A stretch of 64,000 nucleotides of DNA from NCBI GenBank assembly GCA_035712345.1, contig DASTAY010000045.1, positions 1 to 64,000 of the forward strand, read 5' to 3'. Within the stretch, counting starts at the first letter, position 1; each line of letters begins with the position of its first letter. A model generated the notes under the pieces. That model searched no databases, was not told the DNA's origin, and worked only from the letters and a program-made list of their open reading frames with translations. Source of the DNA: VRUE01 sp035712345 (GTDB lineage: Bacteria; Actinomycetota; Thermoleophilia; Solirubrobacterales; 70-9). The position numbers and the translations under genes are program-made. Shown here in pieces: positions 52,061 to 61,195 of the stretch.

Positions 52061-54951
52061 CTCGCGCGGCCATGGACCGCCTTCTCGAGCACCTGGGCGA
52101 GGTGCAGCGGCGCCGGCTCGCCGCAGTGCTCGATCTGCGAGCGGCAGCTGAAGCCGTCGGCGATCACCAGCGTCCCCGGCTCGGCCTCGCGAATCGCCGG
52201 CATCAGCGCCCGCTCGGCGGCTTTCATCGAGACCTCGTAGTGCTCGCCGGCCTCGTAGCCGAAGGAGCCGGCGAGGCCGCAGCAGCCGGAGTCGAGCACC
52301 TCGGCGTCGACCCCGAGTCGCTCGAGGACGGCGAGGTCGCAATCGGTGTCGCTGGTCGCCTTCTGGTGGCAGTGCAGATGGACGAGCGCCCTGCGCTCGA
52401 AGCGCGGCAGCTCGACGCCGTCCTCGCGAGCCAGGAGCTCGCCGAGTGAGGAGGTCATCCGCGCCAGCCGCTTCGCCTGCGGGTCGTCGGGGAAGAGCGA
52501 GAGCAGCTCGTCGCGGAACACCGCCCCGCAGCTCGGCTCGAGCGCGATCAGCGGCGTCCCCCGCTCGATCTCCCCGGCGAGCGCGTCGAGGACCCGGCGC
52601 AGCTGGCGACGCGCCAGCCTCAACATCCCGTAGTCGTAGAGCGGCCGCCCGCAGCAGAGCGGCACCGTCGGCACGATCACCTCGAAGCCGGTTGCCTCGA
52701 GCGCCTCGACGGCGGCGATCGCCACCTCCGGGTGGAAGTGGTTGTTGAAGGTGTCGGGCCAGAGCAGCACCCTCCCCCGCTCCGCCGGGAGCCCTTTCCG
52801 ACCCGGCCGGCGCGCCGCGAACCACGACTTGAAGGTGCGCACGGCAAACGCCGGCGGCTTGCGCTCCTCCGCGACGCCGACGGCCCGGCGGCCGAGCCGA
52901 CCGAGCGGTTCGCGCTGCAGCATGAGGTTTGCGAGCCGCGGCAGGCGCGAGGCGAGTCGCGCCTCCCAGGGGATCAGGCCCAGCGCGTAGGCCTGGCGCG
53001 GGCGCATCCGGCGCCGCCAGTAATGAGAGAGGAACTCCGCTTTGTAGGTCGCCATGTCGACGCGCACCGGGCACTCGTGCTTGCAGCCCTTGCAGGCGAG
53101 GCAGAGGTCGAGCGCCTCCTTGACCTCCTCGTTGCGCCAGCCCCCCTGCAGCGAGTCGCGCCGCATCATCTCGAACAGCAGGCGGGCCCGGCCGCGGGTC
53201 GAGTGCTTCTCCTCGAGCGTCACCTGGTAGCTGGGGCACATCGTGCCGCTCTGGTCGCGGCAGGCGCCGACCCCGAAGCAGCGCTCGACCGCCTCGCCGA
53301 AGCTGCCGTCGTCGTCGGGAAAGCGAAAGGTCGTCGACAGATCGTGCGTGCGGTAGTCGGGCCCGGTGCGCAGGTTCGCGTCGAGCGGGTTGGGATCGAC
53401 GACCTTGCCGGGGTTCATCCTGCCATCGGGATCGAAGATCGCCTTGAACTCGGCGAAGGCCCCGACCAGCTCGGCGCCGAACATGCGATCGAGCAGCTCG
53501 GCCCGGGCCTGTCCGTCGCCGTGCTCTCCCGAGAGCGAGCCGCCGTACTTGCCACCGACGAGCTCGGCTGCGTCTTCCATGAAGGCGCGGTAGTTGGCTA
53601 CGCCGTCGGGGGTGAGGAAGTCCCAGTCGATCCGAGTGTGGATGCAGCCGTGGCCGACGTGACCGAAGAAGGCGGCGACCTTGCGGCCGTGCTTGTCGCA
53701 GAGCGCCTCGAGGTCGCGCAGGTACTCGCCGGTGCGCTCGGGCGGGACCGCGGCGTCCTCCCAGCTCGGCCAGCCGGGATGCTCCCCCGGCATCTTCGAG
53801 TTGCCGACGCCGCCCTCGCGGATCTCCCAGATCTGTTCGATCTGCTTCGCGTCCTCGTAGAGCTTGCTGCCCACCGCCGGCCGCTTCCCGCCTTCGCCCT
53901 CGAGCGCCGCCAGCATCTCCTCGGCCTTCCCGTCCGCCTCCTCCTCGCTGTCGGCGCCGAACTCGACGAGCAGCCAGGCATCGCCGTCCGGGAGCAGTTC
54001 CGGGTGCCGCTTGAAGCCCTTGCGCAGCTCGTTGTCGACGAGGCGGCGGTCGAACGTCTCCAGGGCGATCGGCTCGAACTCCATGATCCGCGGCACCTGG
54101 TCGGCCGCGGTCGGCGGGTCCTCGTAGCCGAGCAGGACGAGCGAGCGGTGCTGCGGGCTCGGGATCAGCCTGCACTCGGCCTCGAGCACCAGCGCGCAGG
54201 TGCCCTCGGTGCCGACCAGCGCGGCGGCGAGGTTGAAGCCGTTCTCGGGCAGGAGGCGCTCGAGGTTGAAGCCGGAGACGCGGCGCGGGATGTCCGGGAA
54301 GCGCTCGCGGATCAGCGCCGCGTAGCGGTCGCGCAGCTCGCGCAGGCGCGCGTAGATCTCCCCCTCACGACCGCCGCGGGAGATCACCCACTCGATCTCC
54401 TTCTCGCCGACCCAGCTCGGCAGGCGCAGGCGGGTTCCGTCGTAGAGGACGACGTCGAGGGACTCGACGTTGTCGGCGGTGACGCCGGCGATGATCGAGT
54501 GGGTGCCGCAGGAGTTGTTGCCGATCATGCCGCCGAGGGTGCAGCGGCTGTGGGTGGCAGGGTCGGGGCCGAAGGTGAGGTCATGCTCCTCGGCGGCGTC
54601 GCGCAGGTCGTCGAGGACGAGCCCCGGCTGCACGCGCGCTCGCCGCCGGCCCGGGTCGAGCTCGACGAGCTCGTTCATGTACTTGGAGAAGTCGATCATC
54701 ACCGCTTCGTTGACGGTCTGGCCGGCGAGGCCGGTGCCGCAGCCGCGGGCGCCGATCGGGGCGCCGTGACGGCGGCAGATCTCGAGCGTGGCGAGGACGT
54801 CCTCGGCGCGGCGCGGGACGACGACGCCGATCGGCATCTGCCGGTAGACCGAGGCGTCGTTTGCGTAGAGCGCCCGGCTGCCCGGCGAGAAGCGGACCTC
54901 GCCGCGGACCTCGCGGGAGAGCTCGAGCGCCAGCCGACGGTCCTCGCTCAC
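52042..54951 (-). CDS. FAD/Fe-S D-2-hydroxyacid dehydrogenase (GlcD-GlcF-type fusion)
   Basis: 969 residues, a single-chain lactate/glycolate-type dehydrogenase like YdiJ. Residues about 20-520 are the FAD-binding (type 4) part: GARGCGTGLAGQTVNEAVMID, LGGMIGNNSCGTHSI, GTEGTCALVLEAE and FFGHVGHGCIHTRIDW. Fe-S cysteines follow in GVGACRDQSGTMCPSY and CLACKGCKHECPV (near 617); two CCG-type motifs are CCGRPLYDYG and CCGLAGSFGYEAGEHY. It oxidises a 2-hydroxyacid such as D-lactate or 2-hydroxyglutarate and passes electrons on. It overlaps the end of the TPP enzyme gene by 4 nt. Confidence 0.93.
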   Translation of the reverse strand: MSEDRRLALELSREVRGEVRFSPGSRALYANDASVYRQMPIGVVVPRRAEDVLATLEICRRHGAPIGARGCGTGLAGQTVNEAVMIDFSKYMNELVELDPGRRRARVQPGLVLDDLRDAAEEHDLTFGPDPATHSRCTLGGMIGNNSCGTHSIIAGVTADNVESLDVVLYDGTRLRLPSWVGEKEIEWVISRGGREGEIYARLRELRDRYAALIRERFPDIPRRVSGFNLERLLPENGFNLAAALVGTEGTCALVLEAECRLIPSPQHRSLVLLGYEDPPTAADQVPRIMEFEPIALETFDRRLVDNELRKGFKRHPELLPDGDAWLLVEFGADSEEEADGKAEEMLAALEGEGGKRPAVGSKLYEDAKQIEQIWEIREGGVGNSKMPGEHPGWPSWEDAAVPPERTGEYLRDLEALCDKHGRKVAAFFGHVGHGCIHTRIDWDFLTPDGVANYRAFMEDAAELVGGKYGGSLSGEHGDGQARAELLDRMFGAELVGAFAEFKAIFDPDGRMNPGKVVDPNPLDANLRTGPDYRTHDLSTTFRFPDDDGSFGEAVERCFGVGACRDQSGTMCPSYQVTLEEKHSTRGRARLLFEMMRRDSLQGGWRNEEVKEALDLCLACKGCKHECPVRVDMATYKAEFLSHYWRRRMRPRQAYALGLIPWEARLASRLPRLANLMLQREPLGRLGRRAVGVAEERKPPAFAVRTFKSWFAARRPGRKGLPAERGRVLLWPDTFNNHFHPEVAIAAVEALEATGFEVIVPTVPLCCGRPLYDYGMLRLARRQLRRVLDALAGEIERGTPLIALEPSCGAVFRDELLSLFPDDPQAKRLARMTSSLGELLAREDGVELPRFERRALVHLHCHQKATSDTDCDLAVLERLGVDAEVLDSGCCGLAGSFGYEAGEHYEVSMKAAERALMPAIREAEPGTLVIADGFSCRSQIEHCGEPAPLHLAQVLEKAVHGRASGHLTH

Positions 54952-56750
54952 CCCAGCTTTTCCTTGACCCGGGCGAGGACCCCGTAGGGGCTCGCGGGCT
55001 CGCTCAGCTCTGCGCGCATCTGGCGGCCGATCGTCAGCCCGATTCGCCCGCGCCCCTCCTCGCCGCGGCGCAGCGCGTCATACATCTTCTTCGCCTGTTC
55101 GGAAGTGATCTTGGCCGGCAGGGGCGGCTCGTTCTGGTCGACGACCGCCTCGACGACGACCGGCCCCGGCGTCGCCAGCGCCTCGCGCAGCTGACCCGCG
55201 CAGGCGCCCGGATCCTCGATGCGCAAGGCGGTCGCTCCGCAGCCCTCGGCGACCTTGACGAAGTCGACCGGCGCGAAGTCGACCCCGTACTCGGGGTTGC
55301 CGAGGAAGGCCATCTGCTCCCACTTGATCAAGCCCAGCGTGTCGTTCTTGAAGCAGATCACCTTGACCGGCAGCTCGTGCTGGATCAGCGTCGCAAGGTC
55401 GCCCATCTGCATCGTCAGCGAGCCGTCGCCGGTGAAGGCGACGACCTGGCGGTCCGGATAGGCGGTCTGGGCGCCGATCGCGTAGGGCAGCGCCGCCGCC
55501 ATCGAGCAGTTGGTGCCGCTGAAGGCGAAGCGCTGGTCGGCGCGCAGCCTCATCTGGGTGACCCAGTAGGTGACCTGCCCGGAGTCGCCGCAGACGATCG
55601 CGTCGTCGGCGAGCGCCTCGGCGAGGTGCCAGGCGACGACCTGCGGGCGCATCGGAACGTCGTCCCGGGTGCCGCGCTGCTCCATCAGGCTCCACCACTC
55701 CCGGACCCCCTCCTGCGCCTGCTCGAGGAAGGAACGGTCCTCGTTGCGGCGCAGGTGCGGCAGCAGCGCCGCGAGGGTCGCCTTGGCGTCGCCGACCAGG
55801 CCGACGTCGGCGGGATAGCGCAGGCCGATCCGCTCCGGCCGGTCGTCGACCTGCACACAGGACGCCTGGCCGGGGTCCGGCCAGAACTCGATGTAGGGCA
55901 TGCTGGAGCCGACGACGAGCAGGCCGTCGCAGCCTTCCATCGCCTCCTGGGTCGGACGGGTGCCGAGCACACCGATGCCGCCGGTCACCGAGGGGTGGTC
56001 GTCCGGAACGCAGTCCTTGCCGAGCGAAGCCTTGGCGATCGGCGCGGCGAGCGCCTCGGACACGGCGAGCAGCTCCTCGCCGGCCCCGCGGGCGCCCTGG
56101 CCGGCGAGGATCGCCGGCCTCGCGCAGCCGGAGAGCAGCTCGGCGGCGCGCTTCAGCTCCTCCTCCGCGGGGGTGCGAACGGGCGGCGAGTAGGCCGTCG
56201 TCGTATGGCCGGGGACGTTGCGCTTGTAGCGCATCAGGTCTTCGGCTTCGGCCGCCTGGTAGTCGATCGGGAAGGCGAGATGCGCCGGCCCCCGCCGCGA
56301 GAGCGCCGTGCGGCAGGCGAGGTCGAGCACGTTCTCGATGTGCTCGGGGCCCATGATCCGCTGGTTGTAGACGGCGAGGTTGGAGTAGAGATAGTCGGTG
56401 TCGAAGTCCTGGAGATAGTGCGTGCCGATCAAATCGTGGTAGGTCATGCCGGTGATCGCCAGCAGCGGCACGCCCTCCAGCCGCGCGTCGAGCAGGCCGT
56501 TCGCGAGGTGGATAGCGCCGGGGCCGGCGGTGGAGAAGCAGACCCCGAGCCTGCCGGTGAAGCGGGCGTAGCCGACCGCCGCCATCGCTCCCACCTCCTC
56601 GTGCCGGACGTGCACGTAGCGGATCCGCTCGTGGCGCTTGCGCAGGGCCTCCATGAATCCGTTGATGCCGTCGCCCGGCAGGCCGAAGACCGTGTCGACG
56701 CCCCAGTCCATCAGTCGTTCGACGAAGAGGTCCGAGGCGGTTTCGGTCAT
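54948..56750 (-). CDS. Thiamine-pyrophosphate enzyme, pyruvate oxidase-like (paralog 2)
   Basis: 600 residues. VFGLPGDGINGFMEAL at the start, catalytic Glu in VHVRHEEVGAMAAVGYARFTGRLG, TPP motif AFTGDGSLTMQMGDLATLIQHELPVKVICFKNDTLGLIKWEQ. It resembles POX/acetate-forming oxidases more than acetolactate synthase. Being translationally coupled to the hydroxyacid dehydrogenase downstream, a route hydroxyacid to 2-oxoacid to acetyl unit is plausible. Related to but clearly diverged from the enzyme at 44599-46389. ATG 56750 with AAGGAG in front. Confidence 0.92.
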   Translation of the reverse strand: MTETASDLFVERLMDWGVDTVFGLPGDGINGFMEALRKRHERIRYVHVRHEEVGAMAAVGYARFTGRLGVCFSTAGPGAIHLANGLLDARLEGVPLLAITGMTYHDLIGTHYLQDFDTDYLYSNLAVYNQRIMGPEHIENVLDLACRTALSRRGPAHLAFPIDYQAAEAEDLMRYKRNVPGHTTTAYSPPVRTPAEEELKRAAELLSGCARPAILAGQGARGAGEELLAVSEALAAPIAKASLGKDCVPDDHPSVTGGIGVLGTRPTQEAMEGCDGLLVVGSSMPYIEFWPDPGQASCVQVDDRPERIGLRYPADVGLVGDAKATLAALLPHLRRNEDRSFLEQAQEGVREWWSLMEQRGTRDDVPMRPQVVAWHLAEALADDAIVCGDSGQVTYWVTQMRLRADQRFAFSGTNCSMAAALPYAIGAQTAYPDRQVVAFTGDGSLTMQMGDLATLIQHELPVKVICFKNDTLGLIKWEQMAFLGNPEYGVDFAPVDFVKVAEGCGATALRIEDPGACAGQLREALATPGPVVVEAVVDQNEPPLPAKITSEQAKKMYDALRRGEEGRGRIGLTIGRQMRAELSEPASPYGVLARVKEKLG

Positions 56751-56823
56751 TGCGACTCCTTGCGGCGGTTTGAGGGGGTCGAGTTTCGGGTCCCCCCATG
56801 CGGCAGCGATCACACCCGGCGGG

Positions 56824-58056
56824 TCAGCTATCTGACATGCGCCGGCGCAGGCGGCGCAGCGGCGCCAGGCTGAGCAGGGCGGCGATCCCGGCGACCCACC
56901 AGGCGGCCGCATAACCGTCGGTGGAGGCGAAGATCGGCTTGCCGAGCGAGATCGCGAGACCAGCGAGGAGCGGCCCGAGCATCACCCCGAGGCCGCGGCT
57001 GACGCTGTAGAGGCCGGTTAGCGCGCCGTGCTCGTCGTCGGGCATCAACGGCATCAGCAGCGAGTAGGGCAGGCTCATCAGCATGCCGCCGCAGAGCGCG
57101 ACGAGGAGCACCGCGGGCAGGATCGCCGCGGCCTTCGTCGTGACCGCGGGCGCCAGCAGGCAGAGGCCGTAGACCCAAAGCCCGGCCTCGACGACGCGGG
57201 TGCGGCCGTAGCGATCGCCCAGCCAGCCGCTGCAGAGGGCGCCGACGAGCACGACCACGGCGACCCCGCCGATGATCAGCGACGCCTGGTCGAGGCTGTA
57301 GCCGAGGCCGGCCGTCACGTAGAGGACGACGAAGGTCTTGATCGCGCCGAGGGTCAGCTCCCAGAGCGCGTTGGCGACCAGGTAGAGGCGCAGGCCGGGG
57401 CGCTCGCGCAACAGCGACCACACATGGCGGAAGGGGCGCGACGGCCCATCCCGGCGGACGCTCGAGTGGCGCGCCCGCTCGGCGTAGCCGCGGCGCAGCA
57501 GCAGGAGGACGAAGACGGAGAGGCTGAGCACGAGCAGGCCGGCGGCGGCGACGAAGGGCAGGAAGTGGGCGGCGGCGAGCAGGAACCCGCCACCGAGCAG
57601 GGCCAGCCCCGTGCCGAGGCCGCGCCAGGCGGCCTGCACGCTCTGCGAGCGACCGGCGAGCTCGTCGCCGACGAGGTCCGGGTAGAGGGCGCGGTAGGGC
57701 GAGTAGGCCATGAAATAGCCGAGGAAGAAGAGGGCGATCAGGCCCCCCATCAAAGCCACGGAATGGACGAACCCCACCACGCACAGGCAGGCCGCCATCA
57801 GCGGCGCGCCGACGATGAGGAAGGGCAGGCGGCCGCCGACCCGCGTGCGCAGGCGATCGGAGCGGTCGCCGACCAGCACGGGCACCCAGAGGGCCATCAG
57901 CCCCTCGGCGCCGATGATCGTGCCGATCACCACGGTCGAGGCCTGCTGTTGGCGGACGAGCACCGGCAGGTACGTGGAGACCGCGGTGATCGCCAGCGCC
58001 ATGCCGAAGGCGGGCAGCCCGAGAACCAGCACCCTGCGCCGCTCGCGCGGGCTCAT
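56824..58056 (-). CDS. MFS transporter, first of a pair
   Basis: 410 residues, 12 predicted helices. GDRSDRLRTRVGGRLPFLIVG is a loop-2/3 motif of the major facilitator type, and LGDRYGRTRVVEAG its counterpart in the second half. The sequence resembles sugar (GPH-like) carriers in the loop GDRSDRLRTRVGGRLPF. Substrate unknown. ATG 58056 overlaps the next upstream gene's stop, so the two MFS genes are coupled. Confidence 0.88.
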   Translation of the reverse strand: MSPRERRRVLVLGLPAFGMALAITAVSTYLPVLVRQQQASTVVIGTIIGAEGLMALWVPVLVGDRSDRLRTRVGGRLPFLIVGAPLMAACLCVVGFVHSVALMGGLIALFFLGYFMAYSPYRALYPDLVGDELAGRSQSVQAAWRGLGTGLALLGGGFLLAAAHFLPFVAAAGLLVLSLSVFVLLLLRRGYAERARHSSVRRDGPSRPFRHVWSLLRERPGLRLYLVANALWELTLGAIKTFVVLYVTAGLGYSLDQASLIIGGVAVVVLVGALCSGWLGDRYGRTRVVEAGLWVYGLCLLAPAVTTKAAAILPAVLLVALCGGMLMSLPYSLLMPLMPDDEHGALTGLYSVSRGLGVMLGPLLAGLAISLGKPIFASTDGYAAAWWVAGIAALLSLAPLRRLRRRMSDS

Positions 58057-59474
58057 TCCGCGCCCTCCTCGGAGAGCGCGGCGGCGGCGACGTCGGCGGG
58101 ATAGGTGCGGCGGGCATAGAGCAGGATCAGGCCGGCGGCGCAGAGCGGCGCGAGCATGATCAGGAAGCTGAGCCGCAACCCCTCGCCATGGCCGCCGCCG
58201 ATCGCACCCGCGAGCCAGCCGAAGAGCAACGGCGCCGCGGTCACCGCAAGCGAGCGCAGGACGGTGCGGATCGCCTCCGCCCGGCCCCAGAGCGCCGCCG
58301 GCATCACGTCGAGGCGCGCGGCGTCGAGCGGCGGGTTGCCGCAGCTCAACGCGGCGGTGCCGATCACGAAAAGCGGCATCGCGGTGGCAAGCGGCCAGGC
58401 GCTGAGAAAGGGCAGGAAGACGATGCCCGCCGCGGCGCCGAAGGCCGCCGCGCCGACGACGATCCGAGCGTCGAGGCGTCCTCGTGCCAGCATGCGGTCG
58501 GCAAGGCGGCCGCCGATCTGCACTCCGACCAGGGCGCCGAGGCCGAGCAGGGCCAATACCGTCGTCGCCGCGGACTGGGAGAGGCCGTACTCGCGGCGGA
58601 CGAAGATCACGCCGAAGGTCTCCACGCCCGCGAGGAACAGGTAGCCCGTCGCCGAGACGACGATCAGGACGACGTTGGTGCGCACGCGCAGCACATGGGC
58701 GACCGCCTGGCGGAGCGACAGGCGCGCCGTGGCGCGACGCACGACGGCCGCGCGCCGCGGGCGCACGCCCTGGCGGCTGGCGAGGCGCTGCGCCAGGCGC
58801 TTGTCCGGGGCCGACGCCACCCCACCGCGCGTAGGCTCGGGCAGGCCGCGGAGCAGCGCCCAGGCGAGCGCGATCGCCGGCGGAGAGAGAACCCAGAAGG
58901 CCCAGCGCCAGGAGAGGAGGCCGGCGACGTTGCCGCTGACCAGGAAGCCGAAGCCGGCGCCGACCAGCTCGCCGCTGAGCACATAGCCGTAGACGCGGGC
59001 GCGTTCGGCGCTTGGAAAGAGGTCGCCCATCAGCGAGGCCAGCAGCGGGCCGGCGGCGGCCACCACGACACCGAGCAGGACCCGGCAGAGGAGCAGCTCG
59101 GCAAAGGAGCCGGCGAACCCCGTGGCGAGCATGGCCGCCGCCCAGAGTCCCACCGAGCCGGCCAGCAGGCGCACCCGCGGCAGGCGGTCCGCCAGCACCC
59201 CGAAGGGCAGCGTCGCGGCGGCGGCGAAGACCGACGCGACCGCGACCAGCAGGCCGAGCTGGAAGTGGTCGATCCCAAGCGCCCCCTCGAGCTGGCCCCC
59301 GACCGCGCCGACCGTCGCCAGGTCGGCGCTCTGCAGGGCGAGGACCGCGGCGAGCAGGCCGATCGTCCGCGCCCGCGTCCCGCCGACCGGCGACGGCGGC
59401 CCCGCCTGGCACGAGCGGGGCCGCTCTCTCGCGCTCAGCGAGGCCGGAAGCGCCTCATTGGCCCATTCGAACAC
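58053..59474 (-). CDS. MFS transporter, second of a pair
   Basis: 473 residues. FGVLADRLPRVRLLAGSVGLW (loop 2-3) and GGRLADRMLARGRLD (loop 8-9) mark a drug/organic-acid-type MFS protein. The start at 59474 lies 20 bp inside the acetate-permease gene; a later start is possible because the first 30 residues are hydrophilic. A basic loop between the halves (RLAQRLASRQGVRPRRAAVVRR) is typical. Confidence 0.86.
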   Translation of the reverse strand: MFEWANEALPASLSARERPRSCQAGPPSPVGGTRARTIGLLAAVLALQSADLATVGAVGGQLEGALGIDHFQLGLLVAVASVFAAAATLPFGVLADRLPRVRLLAGSVGLWAAAMLATGFAGSFAELLLCRVLLGVVVAAAGPLLASLMGDLFPSAERARVYGYVLSGELVGAGFGFLVSGNVAGLLSWRWAFWVLSPPAIALAWALLRGLPEPTRGGVASAPDKRLAQRLASRQGVRPRRAAVVRRATARLSLRQAVAHVLRVRTNVVLIVVSATGYLFLAGVETFGVIFVRREYGLSQSAATTVLALLGLGALVGVQIGGRLADRMLARGRLDARIVVGAAAFGAAAGIVFLPFLSAWPLATAMPLFVIGTAALSCGNPPLDAARLDVMPAALWGRAEAIRTVLRSLAVTAAPLLFGWLAGAIGGGHGEGLRLSFLIMLAPLCAAGLILLYARRTYPADVAAAALSEEGAE

Positions 59475-60177
59475 CGGGCTCGGCGTGCTCGTACTCGATC
59501 GGCAGCGTCACCCGCGCGCCGGGCACGTTGGCCTCCCGCTCGACCTTGCCGAGCGGCAGCACGACCTTGCCCCAGGCTCCCTCGAGCATCATCGCCCCGG
59601 CCGTGTACGTCGCCGCGACCGCCGAGCCGATCAGGATCCAACCGCCGGCGACTTCCCACCAGTGGATGCCGGTCAGGTAGTGGACGGCGAGGAACGCCGC
59701 GCCGACCGCCAGGGAGCCGAGCGTCGTGAAGAGGCCGAGGTTCTCGGCGACGGCCGCAACCGTGCCCAGCGCCGTGATCGCCGCCAGGACCAGGAACCAG
59801 AATCCGAGCTCCGGGAAGGAGCCGGTCGGAATCGCGTAGACGCCCACGGCGACCAGCAGGCTGAGGATCCCGTAGGCGAGCCAGAACGAGCCCCACATGC
59901 CGTGCATCGCCGTGGCGACGCCGTCGCGGGCCTTGAAGGCCCACATCCCGGCGAGGAACTGGGCGAGGCCGCCGAACATCGCCGCGAACGGGAACAGGAA
60001 CGCCGGCGATTCCGCCGTGCCGTACCAGCCCGCGAGATGGGCGGCGACGATGAAGGTGGCGCCGGCGAATCCGAACAGGCCGAGGATCGAGGGGGCGGCG
60101 ATCGGCTGCAACATCACCCGCGTGTGCTCGCGGATCTCCCCCAGCTCGCCATGGCCGTTTCCACGTGCTGCTTCCAT
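59455..60177 (-). CDS. satP: Acetate permease of the GPR1/FUN34/YaaH (SatP) family
   Basis: 240 residues with six hydrophobic helices. The family motif NPAPLGL appears as AAPSILGLFGFA, and FGGLAQFLAGMWAFKARDGVATAMHGMWGSFWLAYG is characteristic. It moves acetate or succinate with protons. It lies in the same unit as two MFS genes and downstream of a divergent Crp/Fnr-like gene. The ribosome site AAAGGAGGT upstream of ATG 60177 is the best in the window. Confidence 0.92.
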   Translation of the reverse strand: MEAARGNGHGELGEIREHTRVMLQPIAAPSILGLFGFAGATFIVAAHLAGWYGTAESPAFLFPFAAMFGGLAQFLAGMWAFKARDGVATAMHGMWGSFWLAYGILSLLVAVGVYAIPTGSFPELGFWFLVLAAITALGTVAAVAENLGLFTTLGSLAVGAAFLAVHYLTGIHWWEVAGGWILIGSAVAATYTAGAMMLEGAWGKVVLPLGKVEREANVPGARVTLPIEYEHAEPGVRMGQ

Positions 60178-60236
60178 GGTCCTACCTCCTTTGCTTTCCG
60201 GTCCCTTGCATGACTTTCAGCCGGCAGTTACCCGTT

Positions 60237-60251
60237 CGAGCGGACCGCTCG
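60237..60251. promoter_or_regulatory. 15-bp palindrome between acetate permease and Crp-like regulator
   Basis: CGAGCGG-A-CCGCTCG is a perfect dyad located 60 nt before the permease start and 125 nt before the regulator start. It is a candidate site for either promoter, but GC-rich dyads arise easily here. Confidence 0.35.
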
Positions 60252-60378
60252 CCGAGGCCGGTCAGTTGGCGGACACGGGGCGCGGGGGCAGCCGCCGGCG
60301 CGTGTCAGAGCTATGACCGCCGAGGGAATCGGCGGAGATGCGGTAGAAAAGGCCGCGGGCGGGTAGCTCCTCAGGGTG

Positions 60379-61110
60379 ATGGGAGTCCCCGTGCTGCGCC
60401 TCGACCCCGACCTCGGTGCGGGCATCGATTCGCGCCGCTGGGATCTCGCCGAGCGGGCCTGCCTCGCGCGGACCCTGGAAATTCCCCCCGGCCTCTGGGA
60501 CGCCGACGCCGTGACGGACGAGCACGGGGGCTCCGGCTTCGGCCTTCTGATCGTCTCCGGCATCCTCAGCCGCCGCGTCGTCCAGAACGAGTGCCACGGC
60601 GCCGAGCTGGTCGGCCCGGGAGACCTGCTGCGGCCCTGGGACCAGGTCGGCGACTGGGCCAGCATCCCGACCGAATCGAGCTGGCTGGCGATCGAGCGTG
60701 CCCGGGTCGCGATCCTCGACGGCGACTTCGCGCGCCGCGCCGCGCCGTTCCCCGAGATCGCCCTCGCGCTGATCCGACGCGGACTGCTCCGCTCCCGCTA
60801 CCTGGCGACGCTGATCGCGATCATCAGCCAGCGTCGCATCGAGAGCCGCCTCACCATGCTCTTCTGGCACCTCGCCGATCGCTTCGGCCAGGTGCGCGGA
60901 GAGTGGATCAGCATCCCGGTCCCGCTGACCCACCGGCTGCTCAGCGAGCTGGTGGCCGCTCGCCGTCCGTCGGTGACGACCGCGCTGTCCCATCTGCAGG
61001 AGCGCGGGGCCCTGCGGCGCGAGGGCCGCGGCTGGCTGCTGCGCGGCCCGGCCCCGGTCGCGCACGGAGACCTGCCCGCCGAGGACGAGGAGCTCGTGCT
61101 GCCCCTCTGA
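60379..61110 (+). CDS. Crp/Fnr-type transcriptional regulator with a divergent sensor domain
   Basis: About 243 residues. The C-terminus is a Crp-like helix-turn-helix: WISIPVPLTHRLLSELVAARRPSVTTALSHLQERGALRREGRGW. The N-terminal part (VSGILSRRVVQNECHGAELVGPGDLLRPWD) keeps a beta-roll look but lacks recognisable cAMP- or Fe-S-binding residues. ATG 60379 or GTG 60376. It may regulate the divergent acetate permease. A hairpin follows the stop. Confidence 0.82.
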   Translation: MGVPVLRLDPDLGAGIDSRRWDLAERACLARTLEIPPGLWDADAVTDEHGGSGFGLLIVSGILSRRVVQNECHGAELVGPGDLLRPWDQVGDWASIPTESSWLAIERARVAILDGDFARRAAPFPEIALALIRRGLLRSRYLATLIAIISQRRIESRLTMLFWHLADRFGQVRGEWISIPVPLTHRLLSELVAARRPSVTTALSHLQERGALRREGRGWLLRGPAPVAHGDLPAEDEELVLPL

Positions 61111-61111
61111 C

Positions 61112-61133
61112 GATCCCGCCGGGACCCGGGATC
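61112..61133. terminator. Hairpin after the Crp-like gene
   Basis: GATCCCG (61112-61118) and CGGGATC (61127-61133) pair around an 8-nt loop, 2 nt after the stop. No T-tract. Confidence 0.5.
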
Positions 61134-61176
61134 CCAGAGGTCCGACCGAAGCCGATGTTTGAGCAATGGCGATTCT

Positions 61177-61195
61177 GCCTATCCAATGCATAGGC
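61177..61195. promoter_or_regulatory. Inverted repeat GCCTAT-N7-ATAGGC at the molybdate regulator start
   Basis: Perfect 6-bp arms 7 nt apart, ending directly at ATG 61196 of the Mop-domain regulator. ModE-type molybdate regulators bind AT-containing dyads with a similar spacing, so this is the likely operator for autoregulation and control of the mod operon. Confidence 0.6.

Noticed and set aside
51110..54175. Minus-strand open frame of over 1000 codons
   Set aside because: It runs through the GH15 and dehydrogenase genes with Arg/Ala/Pro-rich nonsense; the overlapping frames carry full catalytic motifs.
56824..59412. Single 862-codon MFS-like fusion
   Set aside because: Only the last part is a transporter. 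The first 450 codons are an out-of-frame shadow of the second MFS gene; ATG 58056 with its 4-nt overlap is the true start.
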